A stretch of DNA of 64,000 bases from Parascedosporium putredinis (Eukaryota > Ascomycota > Sordariomycetes > Microascales > Microascaceae): positions 2,356,001 to 2,420,000 of the forward strand of contig CASHTG010000012.1 of assembly GCA_949357655.1 (NCBI GenBank), read 5' to 3'. How positions within the stretch are numbered: position 1 is the first letter of the stretch; the number at the start of each line of letters is the position of its first letter. Below, piece by piece: positions 47,838 to 60,602 of the stretch. Both the position numbers and the translations under genes were made by a program. The notes beneath the pieces are model-generated. The model worked only from the letters and a program-made list of their open reading frames with translations. It did no database searches and was not told the DNA's origin.

Positions 47838-49284
47838 ATGCCTCGCCCTTCTCGACGATCGCAGGTCGGCCCTGCCCTTACCAGCAAAGCACCCGCCATT
47901 TCGGTTTTTACACGAGTCTCTAAAGTCTCGGCTACCGCCAACGCGAACCAGGAAAGAAGCTCCTCTCCGAGGAATATATCGCGACTGCGGGCTCTCGGAA
48001 GAGGAAGGTGTCAGCTGAAGCTTCTATCGAGGCGAGGCCCGCCGTCCAAGTATGGCCCGATTCAAAGCGGACTTGTGTGCGAGACGAGAACGCCAAGAAC
48101 GTAGTTCCTACCCTGTTCCAAGACGCCGAGCAATTGAAGACCCAAAGGTCGATGTCAAGGTACCTACATCGGAAAAGAAGCGTACGCCTATTGTCTCGAG
48201 CCGTGTCGCCAAGAGCTCGAAGGCGAAGGCGAAATCTGCCACAAGATCAGCAAGCAACGCGCGCATCGACGTTCTCTTTAAAAAGGCCCAGGAAGCCGCA
48301 GAAGAAAAGAACACTCAGGAACTTCCTGCTCACCTCGCAGAGCTCGCCAGTCTCCACCGCGCCTTCCTCAAGATTATATCTCTACAGTTTGCTCACAATG
48401 GTACCAACGTCCCCGTCGACGTTCGCCTTTTGTGCCCTAACATCTCGCGCACCTGGGGCAAGCGGACTGTCACAGTGGAAGACCTTCGGATATGCATCGC
48501 AATTGAAGGTTATAATGCGGCAGGGAAACCTGAATCTGTGTCTCCATTCATCATCTCTAGCTATGGGCGTAACAAGGTTTGCATCGAGGTCGACCCCCGA
48601 CTCAATGGCGCGTCCATCAATACGGATAGCTTGTGTCGACAGTTTGAGGAAAATATCCGTGCCCTTGGCGCTGAGCGAGCCGTGGAAGAGATGTCAGAGT
48701 TGGACTTCAACCTTGAGAGCCTATCTCTGGCAGATTTACCCCAGGCACCCATTGCCTCGCTCGGTTCTTCGACTGGCGTCAACCCCATGTTGGCCAAGGG
48801 CCACCGTGCCCTCACAGAGCTTAAGAATGATATTGCCGCCAGACAGCAGGAGAAGGCAAGCCAGGCCGCCGCCATCCCTACGACGAACCCGGATGGTACT
48901 AAAATCAGCCTCCTGGATCGAATTCGAATGAAGCAGCTCGCCAAGTCTCAACTCACTCTCCCGTCAGGCCCTGAGCTCCAGCGCCGCGCTGCTCTCCAGC
49001 GAGTTGAGGACATTGCTGCCACCATCTCTATGTTGACTCTGGCCAACGGTATGCCTCGTCAGGCCTTCTCTATGCCTACTATATTAGAGAAGCTCAAGGA
49101 CTCCTTTCGGACGCCCATGTCATCTGAAGAGGGAGCCACCTGTCTCCGCCTGATGGCTACCGAAGTGACACCAGCATGGATCCAAATCGTCACTATCGGT
49201 GGCAAAGAGAACGTGGTTATCCAGAGAGCGCTACAACCCGTTGACCGGGTGATTAGGGAAAGAGTCGCCCAACTTTGTTCTTGA
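47838..49284 (+). CDS. cdt1: DNA replication licensing factor Cdt1
   Basis: Single exon, restored length about 482 residues. The start MPRPSRRSQVGPALTSKAPA opens a basic, disordered N-terminus with a likely nuclear signal (SRKRKVSAEA). The central winged-helix region (IDVLFKKAQEAAEEKN, LHRAFLKIISLQFAHNG, LLCPNISRTWGKRTVTVEDL) corresponds to the geminin/Cdc6-side domain of Cdt1. The C-terminal winged helix (SLLDRIRMKQLAKSQLTLPS, RVEDIAATISMLTLANGMP, SFSMPTILEKL-type with CLRLMATEVTPAWIQIVTIG) is the Mcm2-7-loading domain. Cdt1 brings MCM to origins in G1. No clear PIP degron is visible at the N-terminus. Two single-base losses, A run 47953-47955 and C run 48141-48143, split the first 100 codons. 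Promoter MluI boxes fit G1/S expression. Confidence 0.88.
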
Positions 49285-50091
49285 AAGGAATCAGTATTGT
49301 GGGATTGTTTATACGTGTGTGAGGAAAGTTAGGTTGGCGGTTCGAGGAGAAGTACATAAAGGCGAAGCATGCTGGAGATACCCGAGGAGTTACTTGGTCC
49401 AATCACTAGGTTTTGGAATTTTGAGCGCGCCTATTTTTGGGGGCTCATGTTTTGTTTGACTTGTTACACATGGCCAAGGCGTTGTTGCATCACCACATTT
49501 TTATCTGAAAAGTAGCGAAACAGGCGAGGAGGTATAGGCCCCATCTTGTTGTTCGCAGTACATAGAAATCAATCACCCTTGCAGGATGCCTTTGTTCCCC
49601 AACCAATACCTACGAATATGCGCTGTTCCCACCGAGTATTCAAGCTGGAAAGCGCGAGCCAAATATCAGGCAAGTCATGATGAGATACGGTGATATTCAG
49701 TCTTCTATTCGAATGAGTCTATTTGTGCTCTTGAAATCAATAAAAACGCGATACCCTATTCATTCCCATACACGTCCAAACTAACTCATGCTCTGCTCCG
49801 AGCGGGTGTATACCCTTCCTACAGTCCAGTTTAAGGAGATTCGACGCAGAACCTACGTCTGACGCCGGTTGAAAAGAGATAGTGTCGGTTGGAAGGCAAG
49901 GGCAAAAGAGTCCGGCTTTCATAAATGCGGAAGTCGCCACGCCAGAATAATTCGTTGCGCCCCCTCGGTCATTGAGACCGAGGTATTCGTATCTTCATTC
50001 TTAGAACCTCGTCTCAGCTAATCCAGGAGTTTGCTAATACCGAGCATTTCATATCTTTCCGTTGTTGTTTTTGTTTGTTTTAAATGTATTT
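49285..50091. other. convergent intergenic region between CDT1 and MBF1
   Basis: 3' flanks of both genes. No gene seen. Confidence 0.65.
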
Positions 50092-50634
50092 TTACTTCTT
50101 CTTGGGGGCGAACTTGGGGGCGCCAATGTCGTTACCCCTCAGCTTGACGTTTAGAACCCTCTCCATGGCGCTGAGAATCTTCTGATCAGGTGCGGCGGTC
50201 CCTCGCTCGAAGTTAGCGATGACTGTGGGAGTGGTGTTGCACTTGGTGGCAAGATCCTTCTGAGTCATCTTGGGCTCAATCAGGGAGCGGGCTTTGGAGA
50301 TGGCGGTGCCGACATCCTTGCCAACAGTGTTGGGCTTGATGATGTCGTCGGAGCGGTCGACCTTGGTCAGGCGCTGGCCCTCGACGTTGGATCCCTATAG
50401 AAAAGCGAATAGGTAAGCAAGAGAAAGTGGAAGATGGCCATAGGATAAGCCCGAAGTTCAGAGGACCGAGATAAGAAAATAGTTGGGGAGACATACTGCG
50501 GCGTTGGTAGATGCGTACTTCTTCTCGGTCGCGACGATGGCACCCTTGCGTGCAGCAGCGTTAAGAGCGCTCTTACCCCTCACGACGGTCTCGCGAGGGA
50601 CGGGCTTAGGTCGAGGGGTATCCCAGTCATCCAT
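50092..50634 (-). CDS. mbf1: multiprotein-bridging factor 1 (MBF1) transcriptional coactivator
   Basis: Exons 50634-50497 and 50394-50092 (intron 98 nt or so, GTATGT...TATAG) encode 146 residues with no frame break. The N-terminal MBF1 region starts MDDWDTPRPKPVPRETVVRG and continues KSALNAAARKGAIVATEKKY and STNAAGSNVEGQRLTKVDRS. The C-terminal Cro/C1-type helix-turn-helix is complete: ARSLIEPKMTQKDLATKCN, TTPTVIANFERGTAAPDQK, ILSAMERVLNVKLRG. The basic end is KFAPKKK. MBF1 bridges TBP and bZIP activators (Gcn4 in yeast) and also protects against ribosomal frameshifting at stalled ribosomes. It is nuclear and cytosolic and normally abundant. It is convergent with CDT1. Confidence 0.96.
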
Positions 50635-51985
50635 CTTGACGGTTTTTTTTTTGTTGGTTTCGGTTGCGAGGCGTCGATAGATTCTCTCGATGAACAGTTG
50701 AGGGAGAGAGGTGGATTTGATCCGAGAAGGCGGTGTGATGTGGGGATACAGGGGCGAGCTGTCCTTTTATCTCCGAAAACGGTTCAAAGAGGATGTTGTT
50801 GTCAGGGGGAGAAAGAAAAATAAAAAAGATAATGGTCAAGCCGATGAGTGGGTGGGCGGTGTAAGCCTTTTTATTAATCGGAATGGCGCCAAAGGCTGAA
50901 TTCGGCCAGTTCGAGTTCGTTGTTCCAGGTACTTTTAGACTCATCAAAGCCGTGGGGTTGGCATGCGGGCATCGGGTTCCCCTTGCACCAGGGCAGAGAC
51001 ACTCGTAGAATGCGATGGATTTTGCGCAGTCCAGCCAGAAGGGGAGGGTTGCGGGAGCCGTCATCGAGTGGGACCAGGCTCCATTCACTGTTATCAATGG
51101 CGGGCTCTTTCAGCTAGCGGCATTGAGGAAAGACCATCAATGATGTTGAGAGGCAATGCGGGTGGCAGGGCAGGGTGGCCGTTTGAGTCAGCCGGCGTGC
51201 TCACTCATTCTACATCATTTGTTACTATGTACATAGTTGAGCCTTCCTCAGTCAATCTGTCAGAGCTGGGCACAGCGCGAGGACAATGGCAAACAGTGGA
51301 CTCTGTATTACTCAGGCCTCAAGATTTGCCTCCCTTGAGGGAAGGGGGAAAAAAAGGAAAAAAAAAGAGAAAAAAGAAAACTAAGCTCCGCCACCCACCA
51401 CACAAGCACCAATGATGATTAGATAAGCCATTGATTCAAACAGGAGGTTGTCGGCTCTTGTCTCGCGCCGAAAAGTCTATTTTCGGGCTTCCCGAGTCCA
51501 CTCCGGCTGCGAGAGGCGAACAGATTAGGTCGGCAAGGTCGGTCTTTCATCGACAGACATCCTGCATGTACCAGTCTCCCTTGTCGATCAAATCGATTTA
51601 AGGCTATTAATACGACATACTTTGTCAGTGTAGGGTCGCAGAGAGAGCTTGGGACCATGGATCCATCGGATCTGTGCCGCCAACATTCCTCTCGAGCAGC
51701 GAGACGCTGCGCATCGAGTTTGAGGCTCAAAGAACCAGATATCACCTTCCCCGGAAACAGGGATGTTCAAAGGATGCTTGGTTATACGATATTTCTCGAT
51801 TTCAATTCTGTTTCAACCACCATTGACCCAGCGCCTTCCCTTTCATTGTACAATCCAGGAGTAAATCCTTAATTCTGTAAATCATCACCGTGATATCCGC
51901 AAACTAAACTCCAAATTACTCACACGCCCCCACACCCTCCGGCCGCCATGTCTCCATCAATATCCGAGTCCTGTCCAATCCTCGT
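50635..51985. other. intergenic region, MBF1 promoter on the left
   Basis: No gene supported. One ATGGATCCAT element is at 51657-51666. A purine-rich run is at 51350-51385. Confidence 0.55.
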
Positions 51986-52841
51986 TTACGAAGGCATATG
52001 CGTGAAAGGCTTGGCAAGATGCTCCTGGCAGAAGGGAAGCTTGCCAACAGTCCAGATCTCGGTATCCTGTAAAAATGCAGATTTTGGGGTTAATGATGCG
52101 TTCCTTTTTCTCAACTTGGACCCAGCGCATTATTGAGTTCCGGCACCCAGCTCTCGGATTGAAAGAATGGGCTTCAAACTCGCCGCTCTAAGATAGTACT
52201 TACAGGCTTCAAGTTCTTCTTCTGCTCGAGATCAAGCGACCCTCCCTTGATGGCAATAATCTCAGGCGCAGCGTCGGGATCGTGGGCGATCGGGGAGCCG
52301 CATTCGCCGCAGAAAAGACGGTGGACGGCGTTTCCAGAGGAGCCTTTACCGCTCCACTTCTTGATGGGGCCGGTGATGTTGACCTTGTCCTTGGGGAAAA
52401 CGACGACAAGGGCTAGTGTGTGAGGCACGAGTCTCGCGTTAGATATCATGCATGGATTCTCGAAGCCAACATTTGAAGTCCATTGAACCTGGGGGATTCC
52501 GGATGCAGACATTATGCGACGCGAGCTCCGCGTCAACTTCACAGCAGCGCAGCCCGAGCCCCATGTGATAATGCGTGCAATTGGGTTTAGGGATCAGGAA
52601 CCATCCGCGAACCGCCCGTGTCGATCGGTGAAGAAGAAAAGGAAAGAGGCTTGAGGTAATGGTAATGGTAAAGAGAGGCGAGGAATAGCAGCGCAAAAGG
52701 GACGAGGATTCGTCGACTTACAGTAGGTGGATCCGGACTGGCGCTGGCAGTCATCGCAGTGGTCGTAGCCGGTGATGATAGGTGCTTCGGCATCAACGGT
52801 GTACTTCACCTGGCCGCAAAGGCAGTGACCGGAAAAACCAT
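51986..52841 (-). CDS. GFA/CENP-V-like zinc-binding protein (S-hydroxymethyl-glutathione related)
   Basis: Exons on the minus strand: 52841-52722, 52412-52204 and 52066-51986, restored length about 136 residues. The fold is the compact GFA family (glutathione-dependent formaldehyde-activating enzyme, CENP-V). Zinc ligands are visible in MVFSGHCLCGQVKYTVDA, GYDHCDDCQRQSGSTYS, HRLFCGECGSPIAHDPDAA, followed by EIIAIKGGSLD and the C-terminal EIWTVGKLPFC. These give the CxC, CxxC and CxxC sets of the family. The first intron (309 nt) is long for this window. One base is missing from the A run 52833-52837 just after the start codon; without it the frame stops within about 17 codons. Whether it acts on formaldehyde adducts or another thiol-bound substrate is not known. 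Confidence 0.87.
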
Positions 52842-55800
52842 GGTTGCTTGATGTGATGTGTGAAGGAGATGGAAGGGGAAGACAACAATTTGAAGTGTAA
52901 GTTAGACTTAGGCTACGTCTGTTATGTCTGAACTGTGGCTGGAGGATCGTTCGCAATCGTGAAAAGATGACTTGGTAGGCCAGACAGAAGGAAAGAAGAG
53001 CTGGCGCAAGGCTCCTTTTTATCCTTCAAACAAGAGTTTGAGTGTGTGCCCTGGAAAAGGTATCAAGAAAGGTGTGACAAAAAAGCTTCAATGTTCCTCG
53101 CTATCCCCATCCTTGCCAACTAAGACCTAGTTTTAAGATACCTTGGCCAAGCCAAGTGGGGGAGGCAAGGAGGGGAGGAGTGGAGGGGTGTGTGTAAGTA
53201 ATGCTCATGTTTGATGGCGGGGTAACTCATCAAGCTTGGGAACAATTGATATGTAGTCTAGGGTGTGTGCTGCCGCTTGCCCCCTCCCCAGTGCTCCGGG
53301 CGGTGGCAAGATCAACAATAAGACCTCGAGCAGTACCCTACGCCCTAAGACACGCCCCAAGGCACGCCCCATCCCCCCTCCCCATCAATTGATCCTCCCC
53401 CGGAAAGAAGAGAGGGGAGGGCGCGGGCACGGTACGGGGAAAGGAGGGAGAAGAGAGGAGGGGTGGGTGTCAGCAAGGAATTTGATGTCCGCTATCTCTC
53501 TCCGCTGTGAGGGCATCCATCATGAATGAAAATACCTGCGGGGAATAAGTCACAGGGTGGCTAGCTAAATGAGGGGCTTGGAGAGGGAAAGCAAAATGCT
53601 TCGAAATTTGGGTTCTTCCTCTTCTTTTTAACGTGGATATAATTATCTTTTGTTTTCGTCACCATGTGTCTGCCATTTATTTTTGGGGTTGGCCGCATTA
53701 ATCAAACGTTGTCGGTCCTGATATTGATGGATGGGGTCGAGTGCCCGCGCACCTAAGCCCGAACAAGATCCACGGATGGATCAACCCGTGTCAGTGCAAG
53801 GAAACTCGTTCATGCCTCGTGCTCTTGGATCTCATGAGCGCTTTACGAATGACTGGTGATACGCGAAGAGAGGATAACCTGGAATGCAAAGGCGACGATT
53901 AATCTGATCGATATCAAATATACCTCGAACCGACCCGACCCGAACATACTCCCTGTTGTTTTCAATTGTTTCCAATTCCCTGCGGACAGCCGTTCTCTTC
54001 CTTCCCCCATTCTTTTTCTACAGGTATTTTGCTGGGAAAGCGCCTGTGCGACTGACTGGGGCAAGGTTCACGGCCTTGGGCTTGGGCCTTCGTCTCGAAT
54101 GATCAATTGCATGTAATACTCTCTAGATCAATTGTCAATATCAGCCAAGCCCAGTTATACACAACATTTGAAGAATATTATGGCGTGGAGCCATAATATC
54201 TCAAAGTCCCGGTTCGGCAGCTTTCTGCACGAATTTTATATCACGTCTCAATTGAGTTTAGCCTTGAATCAGACGACACTTGGAAGGCCTGAGCATTGTT
54301 GATAGCTCCGCATCTACGAGTACTATTGCGCCTCCCCGTGGCCCCCACCCAGCAAGTTCGAGCATAGGTCTGCATCGATTTGGGGCGATTGCGGACATCA
54401 ATTCGTACCTCGGTAGCGGGTTTTGGAGATTGTGAAAAATCCACCTCTCGAAAGTTTCGAGTTGCCGTTCCTACTACGTCGGGGCTCCCATAACTTGGGC
54501 TGCTGTCCGTCCTGCAACCGACCAAATGACAGTCAGCTCCAACGTTGCTAAGAAAGTGCCTCTTATCACCGCTGTCTTCGAACATCCGCCCATTCCTTAG
54601 TTCTCCGATCCATAGTCTACGTTGAATGGCTTTTGTGAAGTTGCAGCCATACTCCATCCTTGTCCTATCTTGGTCCTGTCATTCGCTACGTTTTCTTCCG
54701 TCCCTCTAGGCAGGCATGCCTAGCCATGCAGATGCGAGATCTGCGATTCTTAAGAGGAGGGAGAGTGGATCAATAGTTTCCCAGTGTTAGCCCACCAGAA
54801 TCAAGGCCCAAGGGGAGCATTTGAACACGAAGGAGAAGAGAAACTCGTATCTGAAAAGCAAGCGGCACAGCTTCGGGCATGGCGAGGATTTCTCCGGCAA
54901 TGTAGTGCAGATAAGGACATCGCAGTCAGTACAGGAAGAGCGAGTTTGACCGAATGGAACGGGCTGTGGGACTGCGACAAATTTGTCACCCGAGGGTGTG
55001 TAGGTGTGTAGTAGAGCATCGCATTCTGAGGTGCTCTGCAGCACTTGAGAGCCAGGCACAGGAATGTGGGGAGGGGCGGGGTTGTTGAGTACGTCACTAC
55101 TAGCCAGAGACCAGAGAGCTAATGCTGATGCTAACTCGAAGCATCCAAATTGACCAAGTCCAATGCGTGCAAACTGGGAAACAGTGGAAAAGGAAACACA
55201 GGCCGTTCATCTGCAGGTATCTGCGCGTGAACCCGACAAGACGCGCGTTGGAGGATGGAATTGGGGGAAATAATGGGAGAAACAATGGGGAAGCGAAGAA
55301 AAAAGAGCACATTGAAGCAGACGAAACATTTCAAGTCAAGAGAAGAGCCCTTTCCCCATCAATTCATTCATTTACTGCAGTGATTCATTGGTGGTCAACA
55401 GTGGCTAGCGCTGGACGTGTAATTTATCCCCCATGCAGCGCAAGGCGGAAGGAGCCACACACCCACGCAACGGAGAGCGGCAAGCGCGTGCAGTAGCGGA
55501 TCTCAGTGAATTTGGAATTATGAATGATAGCCCCATATAATTCAGGGAATGTGGAGGTTCTGGTGTGGGGTTGTCCAGGGCTCAGCTCCCTCGTCCATCC
55601 CAACACGGTGCTGAGCTTGAAATTTGAAATACATTGGATCCAGTATCGACTGCCGACGAAGGGAGTGGCTGGGGCCAATTACTCCGTCGTGCTGTATAAT
55701 ACCCATATGCTAACTAGCATCGAGGGCTCAGTTCGACGACACGGATTGATCGTGGTGCACTCCCCCAATCCCGGTATCGACTTTGATCCGCCATTCAAGT

Positions 55801-56501
55801 GCCTCCAACCGCCTGCAACCCATAAAACACTCCTCGGCTCCTCCCCACACCTCACAATGCCGACCATTGAGAGCTAGGACCGGGTATCAAATCTGTTGTT
55901 TGAGGTTTCTATAAACAAGGCCACTTTGGGATGCTGTTCGGGATGGCCTGACCTCACTACTTGTCTAGGAAGACTTTTGCCGCAGTGATAATAGAAACGA
56001 TAAATCCACGATAGATGAGTGATAGATTGGTTCATCAGATCAAGTGATGTCGTCATGGAGCGGCACCTTCGCTGCCCGAAGCCCAGCCCCATGCAAGCAA
56101 GCGCAAGCTCCGTGGGCGCGAGATGTGCCCACCCCTCCCCCACGACAGCTGACCGAGCACCTCAAGACGGCTTATTAGCCAGTGCGTAGTCGCCGAGAAG
56201 CCGACACGCTCTCTTACACCAGTCTCAACATCCCGGTGAAACTCGAGGCTTGTCATCAGCCTTCCCTGCATGCGTTGAACCAGAAGAGGGGCACCAGTCA
56301 CTTTATCCTTACATGGCGCAGGTCTCTGGATAAGCGAGGATAATTCTGATACGAGCAAAGACCCCCACAGACCGGGCTCATTCGACCAAGTCACGCCCTT
56401 GATCTAGGACTCCAGTCAGATGCACCCTCGAGGGAAGAATGATCATTTCGTACCACATTCTATTCTATCTAACGGCCTGGTATGTCCAACTCCCGATATC
56501 T
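52842..56501. other. 3.7 kb intergenic region without a supported gene
   Basis: Frames of 110-140 codons (for example 54241-54657 minus and 55122-55496 plus) have no recognisable motif. Palindromic sequence ATATTATGGC...GCCATAATAT lies at about 54175-54199. I see nothing else. Confidence 0.5.
54175..54199. repeat. inverted repeat ATATTATGGC / GCCATAATAT
   Basis: The 10-base arms of AATATTATGGCGTGGAGCCA... are complementary around a short loop (GTGGA), forming a strong stem-loop in non-coding DNA. It could be a terminator-like 3' structure or an incidental hairpin. Confidence 0.6.
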
Positions 56502-58493
56502 TCAAACCCCGAGGAGGAGCAACGATATTTCGGAGACTACCCCACTCAGAAAAGGATCAACCCATGCAGCTACGACCCAAGCAAATCCTGCCCTCAGAAG
56601 CAACCCTTCAAACCAGAGAAGTCCCAAGCTTCCCAGGGCGATGCGCTCCGCTAGGAAAAGCCTTACTACTATAGAGCGGTATGCATTTCTCTCTTTACCC
56701 GGCAGCTGCGATAACACATACCCATCCATCGATGAAAGTCGGAAGTCGCGGATATCCTCGACCGTACGATCATGGGTCGGGGATCCAGGGATATCGCTGG
56801 AACGCAAAGGGCGCTCAATACGAGCCGGCCTCCTCCGGAGGTTCCGTATTGTCGTAAAATATAAGTAATCGATCAGGTTCTCGACTTGCACTGGTGGCGG
56901 TGGCTTCTTCAGCACAAGTTGAGGGAGCAGTTCCGGGTTCGAGATGAAGATGGTCGAGCTTTCTCGAAACTCGCTGAAGAGTGCCTCAAAGTCATGTGCG
57001 TAGTGGACGAAGCGCCTATAGAATTCTGGCGTAAGGACCCTGAACTCCAACTCGGCCTCCCCACCTGGCGGGCATGCTGTGCGCGGCGACCGCATGAGTT
57101 CGACAGGCGAGTCAAATCCACTTGAATATATTTCACCACCAGTGGTGACGAGGACTGTTGCGTGAGATGGCGCAGATACTGGCGGAATATGCCCTCGAGT
57201 TGCAGCTCAGTTTCATCCGCACGCCGACCAAGGCTGGCAGCGAGAGGCTCGGGCCGATACCAAACATGAAGTTTGTGCGCAAACCAAAGCCTCGCCGCTT
57301 CCCTAACGATTCGAGGATAGGTCGCGAAACCAATCCAGCCCCATCCGATAAGAAGCTTCAGCTTTTCTAAGGGACCCATGTTTTCTGGTTCCAGTGGCGC
57401 GCCTACTGATGATAGCCTCGCCACAAGTTTGGCGTGGTTCTTGGAAGATGCCAAAGTAATCGTGGTATCGAGATGACGGAATCCCTGCAGGCCTTCCCCC
57501 ACGGATCGGCTGCTATGATGGAGTACTTGCCCTTGCGGGAGTTGAATGGGGATACGTGAAAGTCTTTCTCCCAACTATTCCGGATTTTCAAAGGGGCCGG
57601 TGCTTCCTCGCGCTTCATACAACCAGCGTCTTCTGCCCCGGTGGGCGGAAGCGAGCCGCTACTTTCGCTTTGGAACTGCTGGGCCGGTAGGGTCTTATCG
57701 TGGTCTCTCGAAACCAAGTAGACCCGTCTCTCGTCAAAGGTGTTATTCACCTCACAAACCACCGCGTCTAGAGTTTTAGTTTCATCGTACAGATACCAGA
57801 AAGAAGCTGGGTTGAACGAGTAACCTAATATTCTTGGAGCCGTGATCAAGTACACGTAGGGGTATTTGCTTGGGTCAACATTCTACGAAAGGGGTGTAGT
57901 TAGCGGAAGAGTACATCGAACCTCGAGATACCTACTCACGACTTACTTCAGACCGCAGATAGGCATCAAGCTTGTCCCTCAATCCCATGGTGGCTCCCCC
58001 GACCAAGGTGGTCCTCTGGGTTTACTTGAAACCATGTCATCTGCTTCGCACCCCGCGGCGCTAGCTTGGCGAGCGGGTGCGGCGTCGGAGGCACCTCAGC
58101 AGAGAGCATCCCACCGGCCTGGCCTTTCCATGAGACCGGAATTCCTGCTACAAGGTAGGAATAGGTGAAAGCGTGCTTCTTGGGAAAGACTCTCCGGTGA
58201 GTGGTCTCACATTTTAGCAGCAGCGGCCGGCCACATTCTGTAACGGCCGGCTGTGTGCTGTCGAAGAGCAAGGCTAGGAAGCGGAGAGGCTGAAAGAAGA
58301 TGATGGCGAAACCAATGGCGAGGCTAGGGAGGAGGGGAGAAATTAGGTCATAAGATGAGACAACTGTAGCCTTGTGCCTCCAACATAAGGAGACTGCAAG
58401 GAGGAGCCAGTCCAGCAGGCTACCGAATAGGGCGATGCTGGTGACGAGGGCCGGCCAGCAGTACTCCAGGACATGGGCAAGTTGACCCTCCAT
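56502..58493 (-). CDS. DUF1365 family membrane-associated protein
   Basis: Exons 58493-57947 and 57882-56502 with a 64-nt intron; restored length about 642 residues. The N-terminus has two hydrophobic segments (ALVTSIALFGSLLDWLLLAV and LLPSLAIGFAIIFFQPLRFL). DUF1365 follows: HRRVFPKKHAFTYSYLVAGI, TMGLRDKLDAYLRSE, the signature YLITAPRILGYSFNPASFWY then LYDETKTLDAVVCEVNNTFD, and WEKDFHVSPFNSRKGKYSII. The C-terminal half includes LEKLKLLIGWGWIGFATYPR and ELEFRVLTPEFYRRFVHYAH. In bacteria DUF1365 genes sit beside an FAD amine oxidase and a cyclopropane-fatty-acid-synthase-like methyltransferase, which hints at lipid modification; neither partner is present here. Frame changes: C run 57996-58000 (one extra or two missing), C run 57496-57500 and A run 57114-57116. 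The last 20 codons are uncertain. Confidence 0.82.
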
Positions 58494-60602
58494 CTCACGT
58501 AAGGATATAGATCACCTCCGAGACCGCCTTGGGGTTGAGAAAGGCAGTCGAAACATAGAAAGGCAAACGAGGTGAAAGGCAACTAGTTCACCGCAGGAAA
58601 GAGGTTTGCGCACGTCAAGTCAATTGAGCGCCTTCGTTGAAAGACACCCTCTCGCAGGATCAACATTTCAAGCCTGGGGTCCAACCGCGTAGCCCTAGAC
58701 CATTCGAAACTCGGCACCCCCACCTTTTACCGGGCGGTATTGATGTCACGGCGGGCTGGCTGGCCATGGGAAAAACGCGCTAAGGGCCCTGACCCGGAGC
58801 TCGGATGTTGCTTTTGCCGTTAGCATGGGCGACCTGGTCGAAACTCTGTATGAACCAAACCTGGCTCGACGAGGGCAGCATCAGCCCATTCTTTTTCATC
58901 GTAGCCTTGGAGGAGGAAAGAAAAATAACACGCTATACCTCGGTATTCCCCACCCTATCTATTTATGACTTCTCGATTTTTGGTTAGCAATCCCTTCGGG
59001 TTGGATAATGTTTTCCCTCACTCTTCGGGTCTTCACTCGTCATGTGCTCGAGAGCCTTTCCATGTAATCAACAGGTTCGAGGGGCCCGTGGGCAGACATC
59101 AGTTCCGTTTTAAGTCGACAACACCCCCGTTTTGCGGATGTTGAATTGGGGCTCGTGATTGGCGGTGCTATAGGGTAAAAACGAATCCATCATCGAAAAT
59201 ACCTCGACGTCGCAGCGCTCTCACATCCGCCAAAGTCAACTTCCATAGTACGGGCTCTGATTCTTAACACAAAACAGCCAATTTGGGAAATGTCACCGCG
59301 GACAAGAACTCTTTGACGATGCAGCACGGCGGACGCCCCGGCACCGTGGGCGGGTAGGATTTGAGATACCAGCAGTCACCCATATCACACACTGCAGAAA
59401 AAGAGCGGTCAGAAGAATCACATGGTGCATCCATGAATTGCGCCTTCTTTTTTTCTTTCAATCGTATATCCGAGGATTCAATCGTCTAGTTTTTTTTTTT
59501 TTTTTTTTTTTTACTTGGGAAGGGGAGTTTGTGTCTACCATTGCTCCCCTATTTCTCAACCTGACATTATCTGAGCTACGAGGGGCGACCTGACTTAAGG
59601 TTGGAGACCTGCAGCGGGAGGCATTACTCGTTCTCTGTGAAGAAGGGTAGTGAGCAAGGTCCGGTTGCCCATCTTTTCTTCTTCTTCTTTTTTATAACCT
59701 CCTTCCATGTTCATCCCTGCCGATGCTGAGCAGGGCGAGGTAACTACGATTTAGGGAAAGGTGCGACGGATCGATAGGAAAAAGGGTAGAAAGTGAATAT
59801 ATAAGGAAGGAGAGAGGTATAAGACTAAGGGGGAAAGAGAGAGTGAGAAAAATAGCCCTGTTTCGCTCCGTGTCATGGCATGATAAATAACATAAGTTCC
59901 TAGTATAAAAGAAGGTAAACAGAGCTTCGCCTGTGCTCTCCGCTTCCTCACTGAATTACAAGATATTTCTGTAACCCCTTTCCAAGCACGCCCTACTATA
60001 TCAACAACGACTGCTTTATGGGTATGATCTGACGGAATGAACTACCTGTAAGGAAACTCGTCTCTTGATTCTTCGTGAAGGCGCTATCGACCCTTTACAG
60101 AAGAAAGAAGAGGTGAAATGGGGGAAAGACGGTGGTGGCTGAGAAATGGAACAAAAGAAAAGCCAATAAAAATGGCGTGAGAAGATTGCTCCTAGAAACC
60201 AAGGGAATGGGACAGGTGACGTAAAGGTGGCCATCCTAACTAATACCGCTACGCCGACGCCTCCAAACCGGAACTGGGGGCGAGAGTAAGTACAAAAGAT
60301 GGATATATATAAAGAAGAGAATGAGGGGTGGGGAAGTATGAACCAGGCAGGCTTGTGGGCACATGTCCAAATGAAGCCCACGGTCGTAAATCATCTCGCA
60401 CAAACTGCAAGCATCCTTGGGGTGATGTAGACATCATTTTCTCTCGCCCAAGTAAGCCTTTTGCGATGCCTGCGCCGTTACAGCAAGGGCACCTGTTCTT
60501 TTACCCAGGCTATTCAATGAAGCCAGGTTCAGAGATGCGCCGAGTAGGAGGCCGAGACACGCTAGGCCGTGCAAAACCAGGCCAAGATTGCCCTTGTGGC
60601 GA
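58494..60602. other. intergenic region, DUF1365 promoter and far 3' flank of the next gene
   Basis: No gene supported. It contains a 23-base T run, and purine-rich stretches at 59760-59850 and 60100-60190. Confidence 0.55.
59490..59512 (+). repeat. T23 homopolymer
   Basis: Twenty-three consecutive T, the longest homopolymer in the window. On the minus strand it is an A tract. No retroposed gene body is recognisable beside it, so I record it only as a homopolymer. Confidence 0.9.

Noticed and set aside
54241..54657. 138-codon minus-strand frame
   Set aside because: Plausible length but no similarity I can recognise and no codon or splice support; left uncalled.
59490..59512. T23 tract as the tail of a retroposed sequence
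   Set aside because: No gene body, target-site duplication or element sequence beside it.
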